This document shows, in pieces, positions 26,747-37,853 of a stretch of 64,000 bases of DNA. Source of the stretch: Streptomyces cathayae. GTDB lineage: Bacteria; Actinomycetota; Actinomycetes; Streptomycetales; Streptomycetaceae. A program made the position numbers and the translations under genes. The stretch's first letter is position 1. Every line of letters starts with the position of its first letter. Below the pieces are notes generated by a model. The model was not told the origin of the DNA, ran no database searches, and saw only the letters and a list, made by a program, of their open reading frames with translations. The stretch covers positions 1,798,001 to 1,862,000 of the forward strand of contig NZ_CP121682.1 of NCBI RefSeq assembly GCF_029760955.1. Direction: 5' to 3'.

Positions 26747-26766
26747 GGATGGGAGCGCTCCCATCC
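26747..26766. promoter_or_regulatory. CebR-type palindrome between convergent genes
   Basis: GGATGGGAGCGCTCCCATCC is a perfect 20-bp palindrome. Its inner 14 bases, TGGGAGCGCTCCCA, equal the published binding sequence of CebR, the cellobiose/cellotriose repressor. It lies 150 bases past the GH92 stop and 160 bases past the aconitase stop, with no promoter partner nearby. Confidence 0.75.
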
Positions 26767-26820
26767 CGCTCGTCAGGGAAGGTAGCGCCGTACGCTCCGG
26801 TTGTAAACGGCTGACGCAGC

Positions 26821-26857
26821 GAGGGCCGCATCCCCGGCGGACGGGGATGCGGCCCTC
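26821..26857 (-). terminator. Hairpin downstream of aconitase
   Basis: A 16-bp perfect inverted repeat (26821-26836 with 26842-26857) with a 5-base loop, 68 bases beyond the aconitase stop. It probably ends that transcript; no T-tract. Confidence 0.7.
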
Positions 26858-26883
26858 GACTGTCTTGCGATACCGCTTACTTG

Positions 26884-29763
<2,880 letters not shown>

Positions 29764-29805
29764 GTACTCCTTACCAAGGTGGCGACTGCGGTGCACCTCG
29801 GCAGA

Positions 29806-29823
29806 TATCTCGATGTCGAGATA
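29806..29823 (-). promoter_or_regulatory. Operator palindrome upstream of acnA
   Basis: TATCTCGA-TG-TCGAGATA, two perfect 8-base arms, lies 158 bases before the acnA start in an AT-richer stretch. A MarR- or TetR-type binding site is possible; the regulator is unknown. Otherwise 29649-30040 holds nothing recognisable. Confidence 0.5.
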
Positions 29824-30040
29824 ACTCTAGTACACCACGGCCGAATGGTCATGCGTGGGCCTGCCCGCGACACCCGGATGCCGCCCTCCCGGGTACCCAG
29901 CCCCCAGCCCTCCCCTCATTCCCGACCCTCCCTTCCCCGGCCCCGCCATCACCTGACCCGGACGGGGTAGACGCACGGCAACGACATCGTGAACCCGGCG
30001 TCGTGAACCCGGCGCCACGAACCCAGCGAGGGAGACAAGG

Positions 30041-30241
30041 ATGCCACTCACGTTCCGCAAGAGCTTCAGGATCTTCCCGGGGGTGCGCCTGAACATCAAC
30101 AAGCGCTCCTGGTCCATCACCACCGGCGGGAGGCGCGGCCCGCGCCACACCGTGAGCAGCACGGGACGTCGTACGACATCGATGGATTTGCCCGGACCTT
30201 TCGGATGGCGACGCACGCGCAGCACCCGCCACACCAGGTAA
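30041..30241 (+). CDS. DUF4236 domain-containing small protein
   Basis: 66 residues, strongly basic. The N-terminal half MPLTFRKSFRIFPGVRLNIN followed by KRSWSITTGG and later TGRRTTSMDLPGPFGW matches the DUF4236 pattern (FRKS-KI-PGVRLN--K, then repeated glycine strands). Function of the domain is unknown. GGGAGACAAGG precedes the ATG. The C-terminal 15 residues are Arg-rich. It lies upstream of the HTH-MurA gene with an 82-base gap on the same strand. Confidence 0.75.
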   Translation: MPLTFRKSFRIFPGVRLNINKRSWSITTGGRRGPRHTVSSTGRRTTSMDLPGPFGWRRTRSTRHTR

Positions 30242-30295
30242 TATTGACGTCTTATCACCCGAATGGACCCACCCAAGGAGCCCCCGGGAGGCGCC

Positions 30296-30311
30296 ATCTC
30301 ATATCTGAGAT
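30296..30311 (+). promoter_or_regulatory. Palindrome at the HTH-MurA start
   Basis: ATCTCA-TATC-TGAGAT lies 12 bases before the ATG. The downstream protein carries an XRE-type HTH, so autoregulation through this site is a reasonable inference. Confidence 0.5.
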
Positions 30312-30323
30312 AGCCTCAGCCTC

Positions 30324-31853
30324 ATGTCAGACGACTACCTCGTACGCATCGGTAAGCTCATCCGTGACGCCCGGCAGCACCGCGGCTGGACGCAGGCGCA
30401 ACTGGCGGAGGCTCTCGGCACCAGCCAGAGCGCCGTCAACCGCATCGAGCGCGGCAACCAGAACATCAGTCTTGAGATGATCGCCCGCATCGGCGAAGCA
30501 CTCGACAGCGAGATCGTCTCTCTGGGCTACGCCGGCCCCATGCATCTGCGGGTCGTCGGCGGCCGCCGCCTCTCGGGTGCCATCGATGTGAAGACGAGCA
30601 AGAACGCGTGCGTGGCACTGCTGTGCGCCTCCCTGCTCAACAAGGGCCGCACGGTGCTGCGCCGCGTCGCCCGCATCGAGGAGGTGTACCGCCTCCTGGA
30701 GGTGCTGGGCTCCATCGGCGTCCGTACCCGGTGGATCAACGACGGCGTCGACCTGGAGATCGTGCCGCCCGCCACGCTGGACCTGGACTCCATCGACGCG
30801 GCCGCGGCCCGCCGCACCCGCTCGATCATCATGTTCCTCGGCCCCCTGCTGCACCGCCAGGACCGCTTCATGCTGCCGTACGCGGGCGGCTGCGACCTCG
30901 GCACCCGTACCGTCGAGCCGCACATGATCGCGCTGCGCCGGTTCGGCCTGGAGATCGCCGCGACCGAGGGGCAGTACCACGCGGTGGTGGACCGCACCGT
31001 GCGCCCGGACCGGCCGATCGTGCTGACCGAACGCGGGGACACGGTCACCGAGAACGCGCTGCTGGCCGCCGCCCGGCACGACGGCGTCACCGTCATCCGC
31101 AACGCCTCCTCCAACTACATGGTCCAGGACCTGTGTTTCTTCCTGGAGGCGCTGGGCGTCAAGGTCGAGGGCATCGGCACCACCACGCTCACCGTGCACG
31201 GCATGCACACCATCGACGTCGACGTGGACTACTCCCCCTCCGAGGACCCGGTCGAGGCGATGAGCCTGCTCGCCGCGGCCGTCGTCACCGAGTCCGAGCT
31301 GACGGTGCGCCGGGTGCCGATCGAGTTCCTGGAGATCGAGCTCGCGGTCCTGGAGGAGATGGGCCTCGACCACGACCGCAGCCCCGAGTACGTCGCCGAC
31401 AACGGCCGCACCCGGCTGGTCGACCTCACGGTCCGGCCCTCCAAGCTGGAGGCGCCGATCGACAAGATCCACCCGATGCCGTTCCCGGGCCTGAACATCG
31501 ACAACGTCCCGTTCTTCGCGGCGATCGCGGCGGTCGCGCAGGGCCAGACCCTCATCCACGACTGGGTCTACGACAACCGCGCCATCTACCTGACCGACCT
31601 CAACCGCCTCGGCGGCCGCCTCCAACTCCTGGACCCCCACCGGGTCCTGGTCGAGGGCCCCACCCGCTGGCGCGCCGCCGAGATGATGTGCCCCCCGGCC
31701 CTGCGCCCCGCCGTGGTCGTCCTCCTGGCCATGATGGCGGCGGAGGGCACGTCGGTCCTGCGCAACGTGTATGTCATCAACCGTGGTTACGAGGACCTGG
31801 CCGAACGGCTGAACTCGGTCGGGGCCCAGATCGAGATCTTCCGGGACATCTGA
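30324..31853 (+). CDS. murA2: HTH domain fused to UDP-GlcNAc 1-carboxyvinyltransferase
   Basis: 509 residues, about 80 longer than plain MurA. Residues 8-65 are an XRE-type HTH (GWTQAQLAEALGTSQSAVNRI). From about 73 the EPSP-synthase fold follows: the substrate Lys-Asn pair is in KTSKNACVALL, the catalytic Cys190 in YAGGCDLGTRTVEPH, and the C-terminal FPGLNIDNVPFFAA is present. MurA transfers enolpyruvate from PEP to UDP-GlcNAc in peptidoglycan synthesis. The active-site Cys suggests the enzyme is functional, but whether the HTH half regulates genes is unknown. It corresponds to SCO5998 by order. Its last codons form the left edge of an integration site repeated at 38.8 kb. Confidence 0.9.
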   Translation: MSDDYLVRIGKLIRDARQHRGWTQAQLAEALGTSQSAVNRIERGNQNISLEMIARIGEALDSEIVSLGYAGPMHLRVVGGRRLSGAIDVKTSKNACVALLCASLLNKGRTVLRRVARIEEVYRLLEVLGSIGVRTRWINDGVDLEIVPPATLDLDSIDAAAARRTRSIIMFLGPLLHRQDRFMLPYAGGCDLGTRTVEPHMIALRRFGLEIAATEGQYHAVVDRTVRPDRPIVLTERGDTVTENALLAAARHDGVTVIRNASSNYMVQDLCFFLEALGVKVEGIGTTTLTVHGMHTIDVDVDYSPSEDPVEAMSLLAAAVVTESELTVRRVPIEFLEIELAVLEEMGLDHDRSPEYVADNGRTRLVDLTVRPSKLEAPIDKIHPMPFPGLNIDNVPFFAAIAAVAQGQTLIHDWVYDNRAIYLTDLNRLGGRLQLLDPHRVLVEGPTRWRAAEMMCPPALRPAVVVLLAMMAAEGTSVLRNVYVINRGYEDLAERLNSVGAQIEIFRDI

Positions 31854-32200
31854 AAGCCTTCAGAAAAAGTTCCACCATACCCCTCCTGACCTGCATAAAT
31901 TCGAGGCGGGAGGGGAGGTGGCGGAACCTCTGGGATTTTTCTGGAACTTTTGGCCGGGACCGAAGGCCTCCGGTCGCTGCGCACTCGACCTGATGCGTCA
32001 TCGGAGAGGTGTCGGCCTGAGCGAGTCACGGAAAAGGCCAGGTCAGGACTAGTTTCTCGACTCGCTGCCCAGCGTGCAGGCGCCCAGAGCGTCATGACCA
32101 ACAGTCCATTCCTCGTCTTCGGACGGAACGGACCGCCACGCCCAGCGCACCTGCACCAGCCCGCTCCCGTTGACTCCGGACACAAGCTCGCACATCATGA
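31838..32200. repeat. Att-flank copy A: murA2 end plus related downstream DNA
   Basis: CTTCCGGGACATCTGAA (31838-31854) covers the murA2 stop and is identical to 38807-38823. Related sequence continues through the phrases CCATACCCCTCCTGACCTGCAT, split by mismatches, CCTCTGGGATTTTTCTGG, AAAAGGCCAGGTCAGGA and GCCCAGAGCGTCATGACC, up to about 32200. I estimate about two-thirds identity to copy B at 38807 by eye. Confidence 0.8.
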
Positions 32201-32234
32201 CCCGGGCCACTTCTCCGGCCGCCATAAGGGACTC

Positions 32235-32627
32235 ATGCCCTCCAGCCCACAGCACCCCGCACCCGCGCCGAGCGACCTCTCGGGCCCGGTCGCCGAGGAC
32301 CTCGCGCTGTACCGGGAGAAGTTCCGACGGCGTCTGCCGGAGTCACTGGACGAGTTGCACGGCCCGACCCACCGGGTCGTGGAGCTACCGCTGCACATGG
32401 CCTGGTCCGGGATGACCTCGTACGACATGGGCAAGCCTCGCCAGCGCATGGGCCTGTACCGCACCGTCCTGCACGAGGGCCTGCGCGACGACCTGCCCCG
32501 CTACCTCAACCAGGACCTGCTCCTCCAGCTGTGGCCGGTGCTGCGCACACTCGTCGGCCGCACCGTGCGCACCGTGTGGGAGGACGCCTTCCCCCAGCTC
32601 GCCTCCCGCAGCCGGGCCGCCGCGTGA
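32235..32627 (+). CDS. Conserved Streptomyces hypothetical protein
   Basis: 130 residues. A Pro-rich start is followed by a likely helical domain: SGPVAEDLALYREKFRRRLPE, HRVVELPLHMAWSGM, and LRDDLPRYLNQDLLLQLWPVL. No signal peptide, membrane segment or catalytic motif is visible. I recall near-identical proteins in many Streptomyces accessory regions but no function. The ATG at 32235 is chosen because conserved sequence starts shortly after; no Shine-Dalgarno is evident. It is the first gene after att copy A, convergent with the RNase J gene, and likely belongs to the acquired segment. Confidence 0.6.
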   Translation: MPSSPQHPAPAPSDLSGPVAEDLALYREKFRRRLPESLDELHGPTHRVVELPLHMAWSGMTSYDMGKPRQRMGLYRTVLHEGLRDDLPRYLNQDLLLQLWPVLRTLVGRTVRTVWEDAFPQLASRSRAAA

Positions 32628-32881
32628 CGGATTACCGTGCGCGCAGTTGTTCGTACAGGCCGACCCAGCTGGCCGGTGAAGAGCCTGGACATCACGAACC
32701 CATCGCCGAGTTTTCACCTTGTACACATCGGCGTCCGACCCCGGACGCCGCGACGCCGCACGCTGCTCCCCCTCAGCGGGGTCGGGCGTAGTCGATCTCT
32801 TTGAAGCGCGGGCTCATCCCATGCATCTTTCTGTGCCACGGCTGTCGGCATGTGACATCGGTTCTGCTGCCTCGCTGTGGC

Positions 32882-34567
32882 TCAGGCGTCGATGATGACG
32901 GGGATGATGAGGGGCTTGCGGCGATGGGCGCGGAACGCCCAGTTCGCCACGGCGCGGGCGAGGAGCTGTTCGAGTTGGCGCGCGTCCCCGACGCCCTCCT
33001 CGGCCGCGGTGGCCAGGGTCTTCTCGATGACGGGGACGACCGGCTCGAAGGTGGCGTCGTCGTGGACGAAGCCGCGGGCCAGGAAGTCGGGGGCCTCGGC
33101 GAGGGCGCCGGTGTCCGCGTCGACGATCGCCACCACCGTGACCACGCCTTCCTCTGCGAGGGTGAGGCGGTCCTTGAGGGACGCTTCGGTGGCGCCGCCG
33201 ACTTCCATGCCGTCCACGTACACGTTGCCGGCGGGGACCTTGCCGGTGATGGACGCGCGCCCGTCGACGAGGTCGACGACGACGCCGTCCTCGGCGATGA
33301 CGACCCGGTCGGGGTCCACGCCGGTACGGATGGCGAGGTCGCCGTTGGCCCGCAGATGGCGCCATTCGCCGTGCACGGGCATGACGTTGCGGGGGCGGAC
33401 GATGTTGTAGCAGTAGACGAGTTCGCCGGCGCTGGCGTGCCCGGAGACGTGCACCTTGGCGTTGCCCTTGTGGACCACATGGGCGCCCCACCGGGTGAGT
33501 CCGTTGATCACCCGGTAGATGGCGTTCTCGTTGCCGGGGATGAGGGAGCTGGCGAGCAGGACGGTGTCGCCCTTGCCGATGCGGATCATGTGGTCGCGGT
33601 TGGCCATCCGCGACAGCGCGGCCATCGGTTCGCCCTGGGAGCCGGTGCACACCAGAGCGATCTTGTGGTCCGGGAGCTTCTCCAGCTCCTTCGTGCTCAC
33701 GACCAGACCGGACGGGACCTTCAGATAGCCCAGGTCCCGGGCGATGCCCATGTTGCGGACCATCGACCGGCCGACGAAGGCGACCTTGCGGCCGTGCTGG
33801 TGGGCGGCGTCCAGGACCTGCTGGATGCGGTGCACGTGGCTGGCGAAGCTGGAGACGATGACCCGGCGCGGCGCGGTGCGCATCACCTGCTCGATCGCCG
33901 GGTTCAGCTCACGCTCGGAGGTGGTGAAGCCGGGTACTTCGGCGTTGGTGGAGTCGGTGAGGAACAGGTCCACGCCCTCCTCGCCGAGCCGGGCGAAGGC
34001 GCGCAGATCGGTGATGCGGTCGTCGAGAGGGAACTGGTCCATCTTGAAGTCGCCGGTGTGCAGCACCATCCCGGCGCCGGTGCGGATCGCGACCGCGAGG
34101 CTGTCCGGGATGGAGTGGTTGACCGCCACGAACTCGCAGTCGAAGGGCCCGAAGCCGCGCCGATCGCCCTCCTTCACCCGCACCGTGCGCGGCCGGATGC
34201 CGTGTTCCTTGAGCTTGGCCTCCAGGAACGCCAGCGTCAGCTTGGAGCCGACGACGGGAATGTCGGAGCGCTCGCGCAGCAGGTACGGCACACCGCCGAT
34301 GTGGTCCTCGTGGCCGTGGGTGAGGACCACGGCCACGATGTCGTCCAGCCGGTCCCGGATCGAGGTGAAGTCCGGCAGGATCACGTCCACGCCGGGCTGG
34401 GTCTCCTCAGGGAACAGCACCCCGCAGTCGACGATGAGCAGCTTGCCGGCGTGCTCGAAGACGGTCATGTTGCGGCCGATCTCACCCAGGCCGCCCAGGG
34501 CGATGACCCGCAGCCCTCCTTCGGGCAGGGGCGGGGCGGCTTTCAGCTCGGGGTGCGGATGACTCAT
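32882..34567 (-). CDS. Ribonuclease J paralogue
   Basis: 561 residues, full RNase J length. The metallo-beta-lactamase core has LTHGHEDHIGG, NHSIPDS, HTGDFKMD and TDSTNAEVPGF; the beta-CASP part has SSFASHVHRIQQVL, CTGSQGEP and VHVSGHAS, with a C-terminal domain ending RRKPLIIPVII. RNase J degrades and processes mRNA and rRNA by 5'-3' exonuclease and endonuclease action. The housekeeping Streptomyces gene (SCO5745) sits elsewhere beside dapA. From memory this protein is clearly different in its N- and C-terminal parts, so it looks like a second, acquired copy. AAGGT precedes the ATG. It lies between the two att-flank repeats. Confidence 0.92.
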   Translation of the reverse strand: MSHPHPELKAAPPLPEGGLRVIALGGLGEIGRNMTVFEHAGKLLIVDCGVLFPEETQPGVDVILPDFTSIRDRLDDIVAVVLTHGHEDHIGGVPYLLRERSDIPVVGSKLTLAFLEAKLKEHGIRPRTVRVKEGDRRGFGPFDCEFVAVNHSIPDSLAVAIRTGAGMVLHTGDFKMDQFPLDDRITDLRAFARLGEEGVDLFLTDSTNAEVPGFTTSERELNPAIEQVMRTAPRRVIVSSFASHVHRIQQVLDAAHQHGRKVAFVGRSMVRNMGIARDLGYLKVPSGLVVSTKELEKLPDHKIALVCTGSQGEPMAALSRMANRDHMIRIGKGDTVLLASSLIPGNENAIYRVINGLTRWGAHVVHKGNAKVHVSGHASAGELVYCYNIVRPRNVMPVHGEWRHLRANGDLAIRTGVDPDRVVIAEDGVVVDLVDGRASITGKVPAGNVYVDGMEVGGATEASLKDRLTLAEEGVVTVVAIVDADTGALAEAPDFLARGFVHDDATFEPVVPVIEKTLATAAEEGVGDARQLEQLLARAVANWAFRAHRRKPLIIPVIIDA

Positions 34568-34637
34568 ACCTTGACGCTACCGGAGAGTGGGGCGTGGTGA
34601 TCCATTGCCTGTGTGATCTCTTCCTCCCGACAGGGTC

Positions 34638-34660
34638 GGGGCACCCGCACCGGGTGCCCC
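34638..34660. terminator. 10-bp hairpin upstream of the RNase J gene
   Basis: GGGGCACCCG-CAC-CGGGTGCCCC is a perfect 10-bp stem with a 3-base loop, 71 bases before the RNase J start. It may be a terminator or part of the HlyIII remnant's leader. Confidence 0.4.
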
Positions 34661-34713
34661 GGATCGATCGGATCACGCCGACGGCCAGGACAGGGACTGG
34701 TGAAGGCGGTACC

Positions 34714-35002
34714 GCCTTCCGTGTCCTGTGGGTCAACGCTCCCCGCTGGCTGTACACCCCCTGCTACCTGGCCCTGGGGGGCACCGGTGCGTTGCCCGTC
34801 CGACTTCTTGCACACCGCCGGAGCGGCCGTAGTCACCCTGGTAGTGACCGGCGGTCTCCTCTACAGCGCGGGCGCGGTGGTCCACGTCGTCCAACGCCCC
34901 GACCCCTCGCCCCGCTGGTTCGGCTTCCACGAGGTGTTCCACGCTTTGACCGTGGCGGCCTTCACCGCGCACTACATCGTCATTTCCCTCGCCGCCTATT
35001 GA
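34714..35002 (+). pseudogene. HlyIII/PAQR-family membrane protein remnant
   Basis: Two frames together read like the C-terminal third of a hemolysin III family membrane protein. The first (34714-34797) gives FRVLWVNAPRWLYTPCYLAL; the second (from about 34793) gives LHTAGAAVVTLVVTGGLLYSAG, then RPDPSPRWFGFHEVFHALTV and HYIVISLAAY before a stop. The frame changes near 34795. The first five membrane segments are missing. It is therefore both truncated and frameshifted. No gene is seen in the following 345 bases (35003-35347). Confidence 0.75.
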
Positions 35003-35347
35003 CCACAACAGCAGCGCATTCACTCCTGCGGCACGGTGCTCTCGCCGCACTCGCGGCCCCATCAGCGGCTGCGGCCGTATGGGGGATGTCCTGGAGGGGA
35101 GGTGGCAAACGGCCACGTCGAACCCGTCGAGGGCGGCCGTTGTCGCGGCAGTTGGTGAGGAGGGCGAATACCCGGAACTTCGGGTACAGAGCATGCCGGC
35201 CGTCTCACCCGAGGTGGGCGCCGCGGCCGGGACCGGAGGCGAGGGAAAGGCCAGTGGAACCGTTCGGACACGAGGACCATCCCTGCGCGCCACAGCCCGG
35301 CCGTGCGCGGGTGTGAGGGCCCGCCGATGCCGGCGGGCCCGCTCACC

Positions 35348-35686
35348 TCAGGCTGCGGCCGATGGACTGGACGATTCGCCGGCGCGGTGGTGTTCGGCGT
35401 TGATGCGCTGCGCTTCTTCGAGCTGGTCTTCGAGGATGATGATCCGGCATGCGGCCTCGATCGGGGTGCCCTGGTCGACGAGCTCACGCGCGCGGGCCGC
35501 GATGCGCAGTTGGTAGCGGGAGTAGCGGCGGTGTCCGCCCTCGGAGCGCAGTGGTGTGATCAGTCGCGCTTCGCCGATGGCGCGGAGAAAGCCGGGAGTG
35601 GTACCGAGCAGCTCGGCGGCCCGGCCCATCGTGTAGGCGGGGTAGTCGTCGTCGTCGAGACGGCTCAGCGATTCATCTGCTGTCAT
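35348..35686 (-). CDS. MerR-family transcriptional regulator
   Basis: 112 residues. After a short acidic N-terminus, PAYTMGRAAELLGTTPGFLR forms the winged HTH start, EGGHRRYSRYQL the wing, and the remaining helix (ARELVDQGTPIEAACRIIIL, EDQLEEAQRIN) a dimerisation coiled coil. No cysteine-rich or ligand-binding C-terminal domain is present, so this is a minimal MerR. The ATG at 35686 has AGAGG 4 bases upstream; the frame is open 17 codons further, but that extension overlaps the palindrome. It probably controls itself or neighbours. A 32-bp perfect palindrome lies 26 bases before the start. Confidence 0.8.
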   Translation of the reverse strand: MTADESLSRLDDDDYPAYTMGRAAELLGTTPGFLRAIGEARLITPLRSEGGHRRYSRYQLRIAARARELVDQGTPIEAACRIIILEDQLEEAQRINAEHHRAGESSSPSAAA

Positions 35687-35711
35687 CTCACCTCTCTGTA
35701 GAACGCGTGGA

Positions 35712-35743
35712 GGGGCCTTGGTGCCGTACGGCACCAAGGCCCC
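35712..35743. promoter_or_regulatory. 32-bp perfect palindrome upstream of the MerR gene
   Basis: Both 16-base arms match with no loop (left arm GGGGCCTTGGTGCCGT). It could be an operator, a cruciform-forming site or a terminator for lost upstream transcription. MerR sites usually have a short spacer, so a MerR operator is only one option. Confidence 0.75.
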
Positions 35744-36661
35744 GAAGGAACTGCAACACCATCTGCCGGCCCTAGTGCTGCGCCAGCCTTCTGTTTCCGC
35801 ACAGCCGCCCGATACTCCGACGGGGGTGCGGGGATCGCGGATGCGTGACCGGAGACCACCTACCTATCGATGTCCTCGGTACCCGGGCTTCGCGTCTTCC
35901 GCCCGGGCGATCCTGATGGCGCTCGACTCCTCCGTTCTTCCCTCTGAACCAATCACTTACCAAACGGGAACTGCCGCTTGTACTGCTGATACCGCGAACT
36001 GCTGGTGGCCTCGCACAGCGCCACCTCCGGCAGCCGATCCCGTCGCCCGTCCTGCGTCCAATCTGGCTTGGAACCCCACTGCCGAACCCCCGGCACGCGC
36101 GTCCGCAGCCCGACGCCTTCACCGAGGGCACCGCTCGATACAGCACTGCTGGTACTGCAACCGCATCGACTGCGGTCCTGCTCACGGCGGCCCCTCGTCA
36201 CTGCGGGCCACCCGGTCCGGTCGTCAGTCCCGTCGCCGTCGTACAACAACCTGGCTTCGAAACTCCACCACCGCACCGTCATGCGTGTACTGCTGCCCGG
36301 CAGTTCGTGTCTGCCGGGCCCTGCTCGATCTCGACTACGAGAGAAACCATAATCACGCAGGCGACGAATGTCTACTGCAGCAAGCATAGATTTGGTGCGC
36401 TCGACGATGAGGTATCCCCCTGAGCCGATCTGCGAAGGCTTGGGGCCGTCCGCAGCGCAGGTCCCACGCACGGATGAGACCCAGAGCCGCCCACCGGGCT
36501 TTCCCATGACGCCGCCGACCGGCGCGGCGCGTCGACCGCGATTCTCAGTCCCCTCCGGCAAGCACGGTGACTCCGGCGGATCGGCGGGCGGGGCACAGGC
36601 GGCGGGTGGGCAAGGGCCGGGCATGGACGATCCAGAGGCCAGGGTGACCCTGATGAACGCG
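35744..36661. other. 918 bases with no recognised gene
   Basis: Open frames exist on both strands, notably a minus-strand one from 36711 to 35953, but none gives a protein-like or familiar sequence, and composition is more even than in neighbouring genes. It looks like decayed accessory DNA. Confidence 0.5.
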
Positions 36662-36977
36662 ATGTCCGTCACCGACACACCTGTCCGTTCCACCGCGGCC
36701 GTCGCCGACACACGTGATACCGCACGGGCCTTCCTCGAAGACCTGCGGCAGCCGACGATTACCCCGGGGAGCCGCGGACACCGCGGTCCTGATCGTGTCC
36801 GAACTCGTCACCAGCGCCCTGCGCCACAGTGGGGGCACCTGGACACCGGAACTGACGGCCCACCCGTTCCCCGTCGAGGTGGCCGTCCACGATCCCGACT
36901 CGCAGGCGCCGCACATGCGCACGCTTGACCTGTATTGCGGCACCGGGGAAGCCGTGTGCGCCCGTCTTACCGGGTAG
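36662..36977 (+). pseudogene. Broken HATPase_c (RsbW-like) ATP-binding protein
   Basis: The first frame from the ATG at 36662 gives SVTDTPVRSTAAVADTRDTA, then FLEDLRQPTITPG. A frame change near 36770 leads to AADTAVLIVSELVTSALRHS, the N-box region of anti-sigma-type ATPases, where the usual Asn (ELVTNALRH) is Ser. HPFPVEVAVHDPDSQAPHMRT follows in the G1 region, after which similarity ends and the G2 glycine box is missing. Frameshift, lost N-box Asn and truncation all argue for a pseudogene. Confidence 0.75.
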
Positions 36978-37026
36978 TGCCACCACCTGGGCCGCGCGGA
37001 CGGGCCGGTGCATAGAATCCGATCTC

Positions 37027-37386
37027 ATGCCGAAGCCTGACGAGCTGATCGTTGACATAGCCGCCCTGGTGGAGTCCGGGCGGAGCAATCAGATGTCCCT
37101 GACCGTGGTCACCGGTGGTGCTGTCATCACCGGTCGCCTGGCTCCCGAAGCCGTGTGGAGGCAGAGGGTGTCGGAGGTTTTGACGGATTCCGCCGACCTG
37201 GGCGAGTTCTCTGCCGTCTTCGACTCCCCGGCGAAGAAGGACGGGCCGCCCACGCATCTGCACTTCCATGTCGCCCGGATCCTGCAGGGCCCGGTGGGGA
37301 TTCCGGAGACGGGCGGAATGTATCGCGTTGCGATCGAGGACGTCAGTGCCTGGACCGTGGGCGACTTCAGCTACTCCGACCACTGA
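37027..37386 (+). CDS. GvpU-like gas vesicle accessory family protein
   Basis: 119 residues. MSLTVVTGGAVITGRLAP followed by an amphipathic stretch, HLHFHVARILQGP, and GGMYRVAIEDVSAWTVGDFS resemble the layout of GvpU of Priestia (a strand with NGAVISG, then HFIHLKN and GKIAEVDGFFLG). GvpU controls clustering of gas vesicles there. No other gas vesicle gene is in this window, so the role here is uncertain; the family may have wider uses in streptomycetes. ATG at 37027, weak ribosome site. It stands alone in decayed DNA but its frame is intact. Confidence 0.55.
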   Translation: MPKPDELIVDIAALVESGRSNQMSLTVVTGGAVITGRLAPEAVWRQRVSEVLTDSADLGEFSAVFDSPAKKDGPPTHLHFHVARILQGPVGIPETGGMYRVAIEDVSAWTVGDFSYSDH

Positions 37387-37491
37387 CCCACTGACCCGCC
37401 GCCGCGCCGGGAGCGGCACGGCACACAGTGAGGCTCGACCGGCGTGCCGGTCGGGCCTCACTGCTCTGTTCGGCTCACACCTGTCCGTAGG

Positions 37492-37803
37492 TCAGGCGGA
37501 CAAGGGGAGTGCCGAGCGTTGCGGAAGCCCGCTCTGGTACGGGCTGGTCGTGGGCGCAGGGGCGGCTTTGGTGTGGCTGCGGCAGGTGAAGCCGAGTCGG
37601 GCCATGGCACTGAGGACCTCGCCGGTGCTGAAATCGCGGCGGTCCTGGCGGGTGATGACCTGGCCGACCTGCTTGGCGGGGTAGTGGCGTCGTCCGATGA
37701 TGACGAAGTCACCGGTGACCGACTCGGGCTTGATGCCCTTCATCGATTCCAGCACGCCGCTCTTGGTCAGGTCGAACGGGAAGCGGGCGATGACACAGCG
37801 CAT
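37492..37803 (-). CDS. Conserved small Streptomyces protein (MRCVIARFPFDLTKSG type)
   Basis: 103 residues. MRCVIARFPFDLTKSGVLES, KPESVTGDFVIIGRRHYPAKQVGQVITRQDRRDFSTGE in sections, and MARLGFTCRS belong to a short protein I recall in many streptomycetes, often near CBS-domain or cold-shock genes. No function is known to me. The last 20 residues (from TKAAPAPTT) are not typical and could reflect a lost original stop. It starts 50 bases after the CBS-protein gene on the same strand, suggesting one transcript. Confidence 0.6.
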   Translation of the reverse strand: MRCVIARFPFDLTKSGVLESMKGIKPESVTGDFVIIGRRHYPAKQVGQVITRQDRRDFSTGEVLSAMARLGFTCRSHTKAAPAPTTSPYQSGLPQRSALPLSA

Positions 37804-37853
37804 GATCTCTCACAGGGAGAAGAGAGAACGGGGCCGAGTGTGGTGAGGGCGGT

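Noticed and set aside
22719..26831. A very long open frame (about 1370 codons) antisense to the GH92 gene
   Set aside because: It is the third-position shadow of a high-GC gene, low in complexity, and gives no recognisable protein.
35953..36711. Minus-strand 252-codon frame
   Set aside because: Composition is not protein-like, nothing familiar is in it and it crosses a plus-strand pseudogene.
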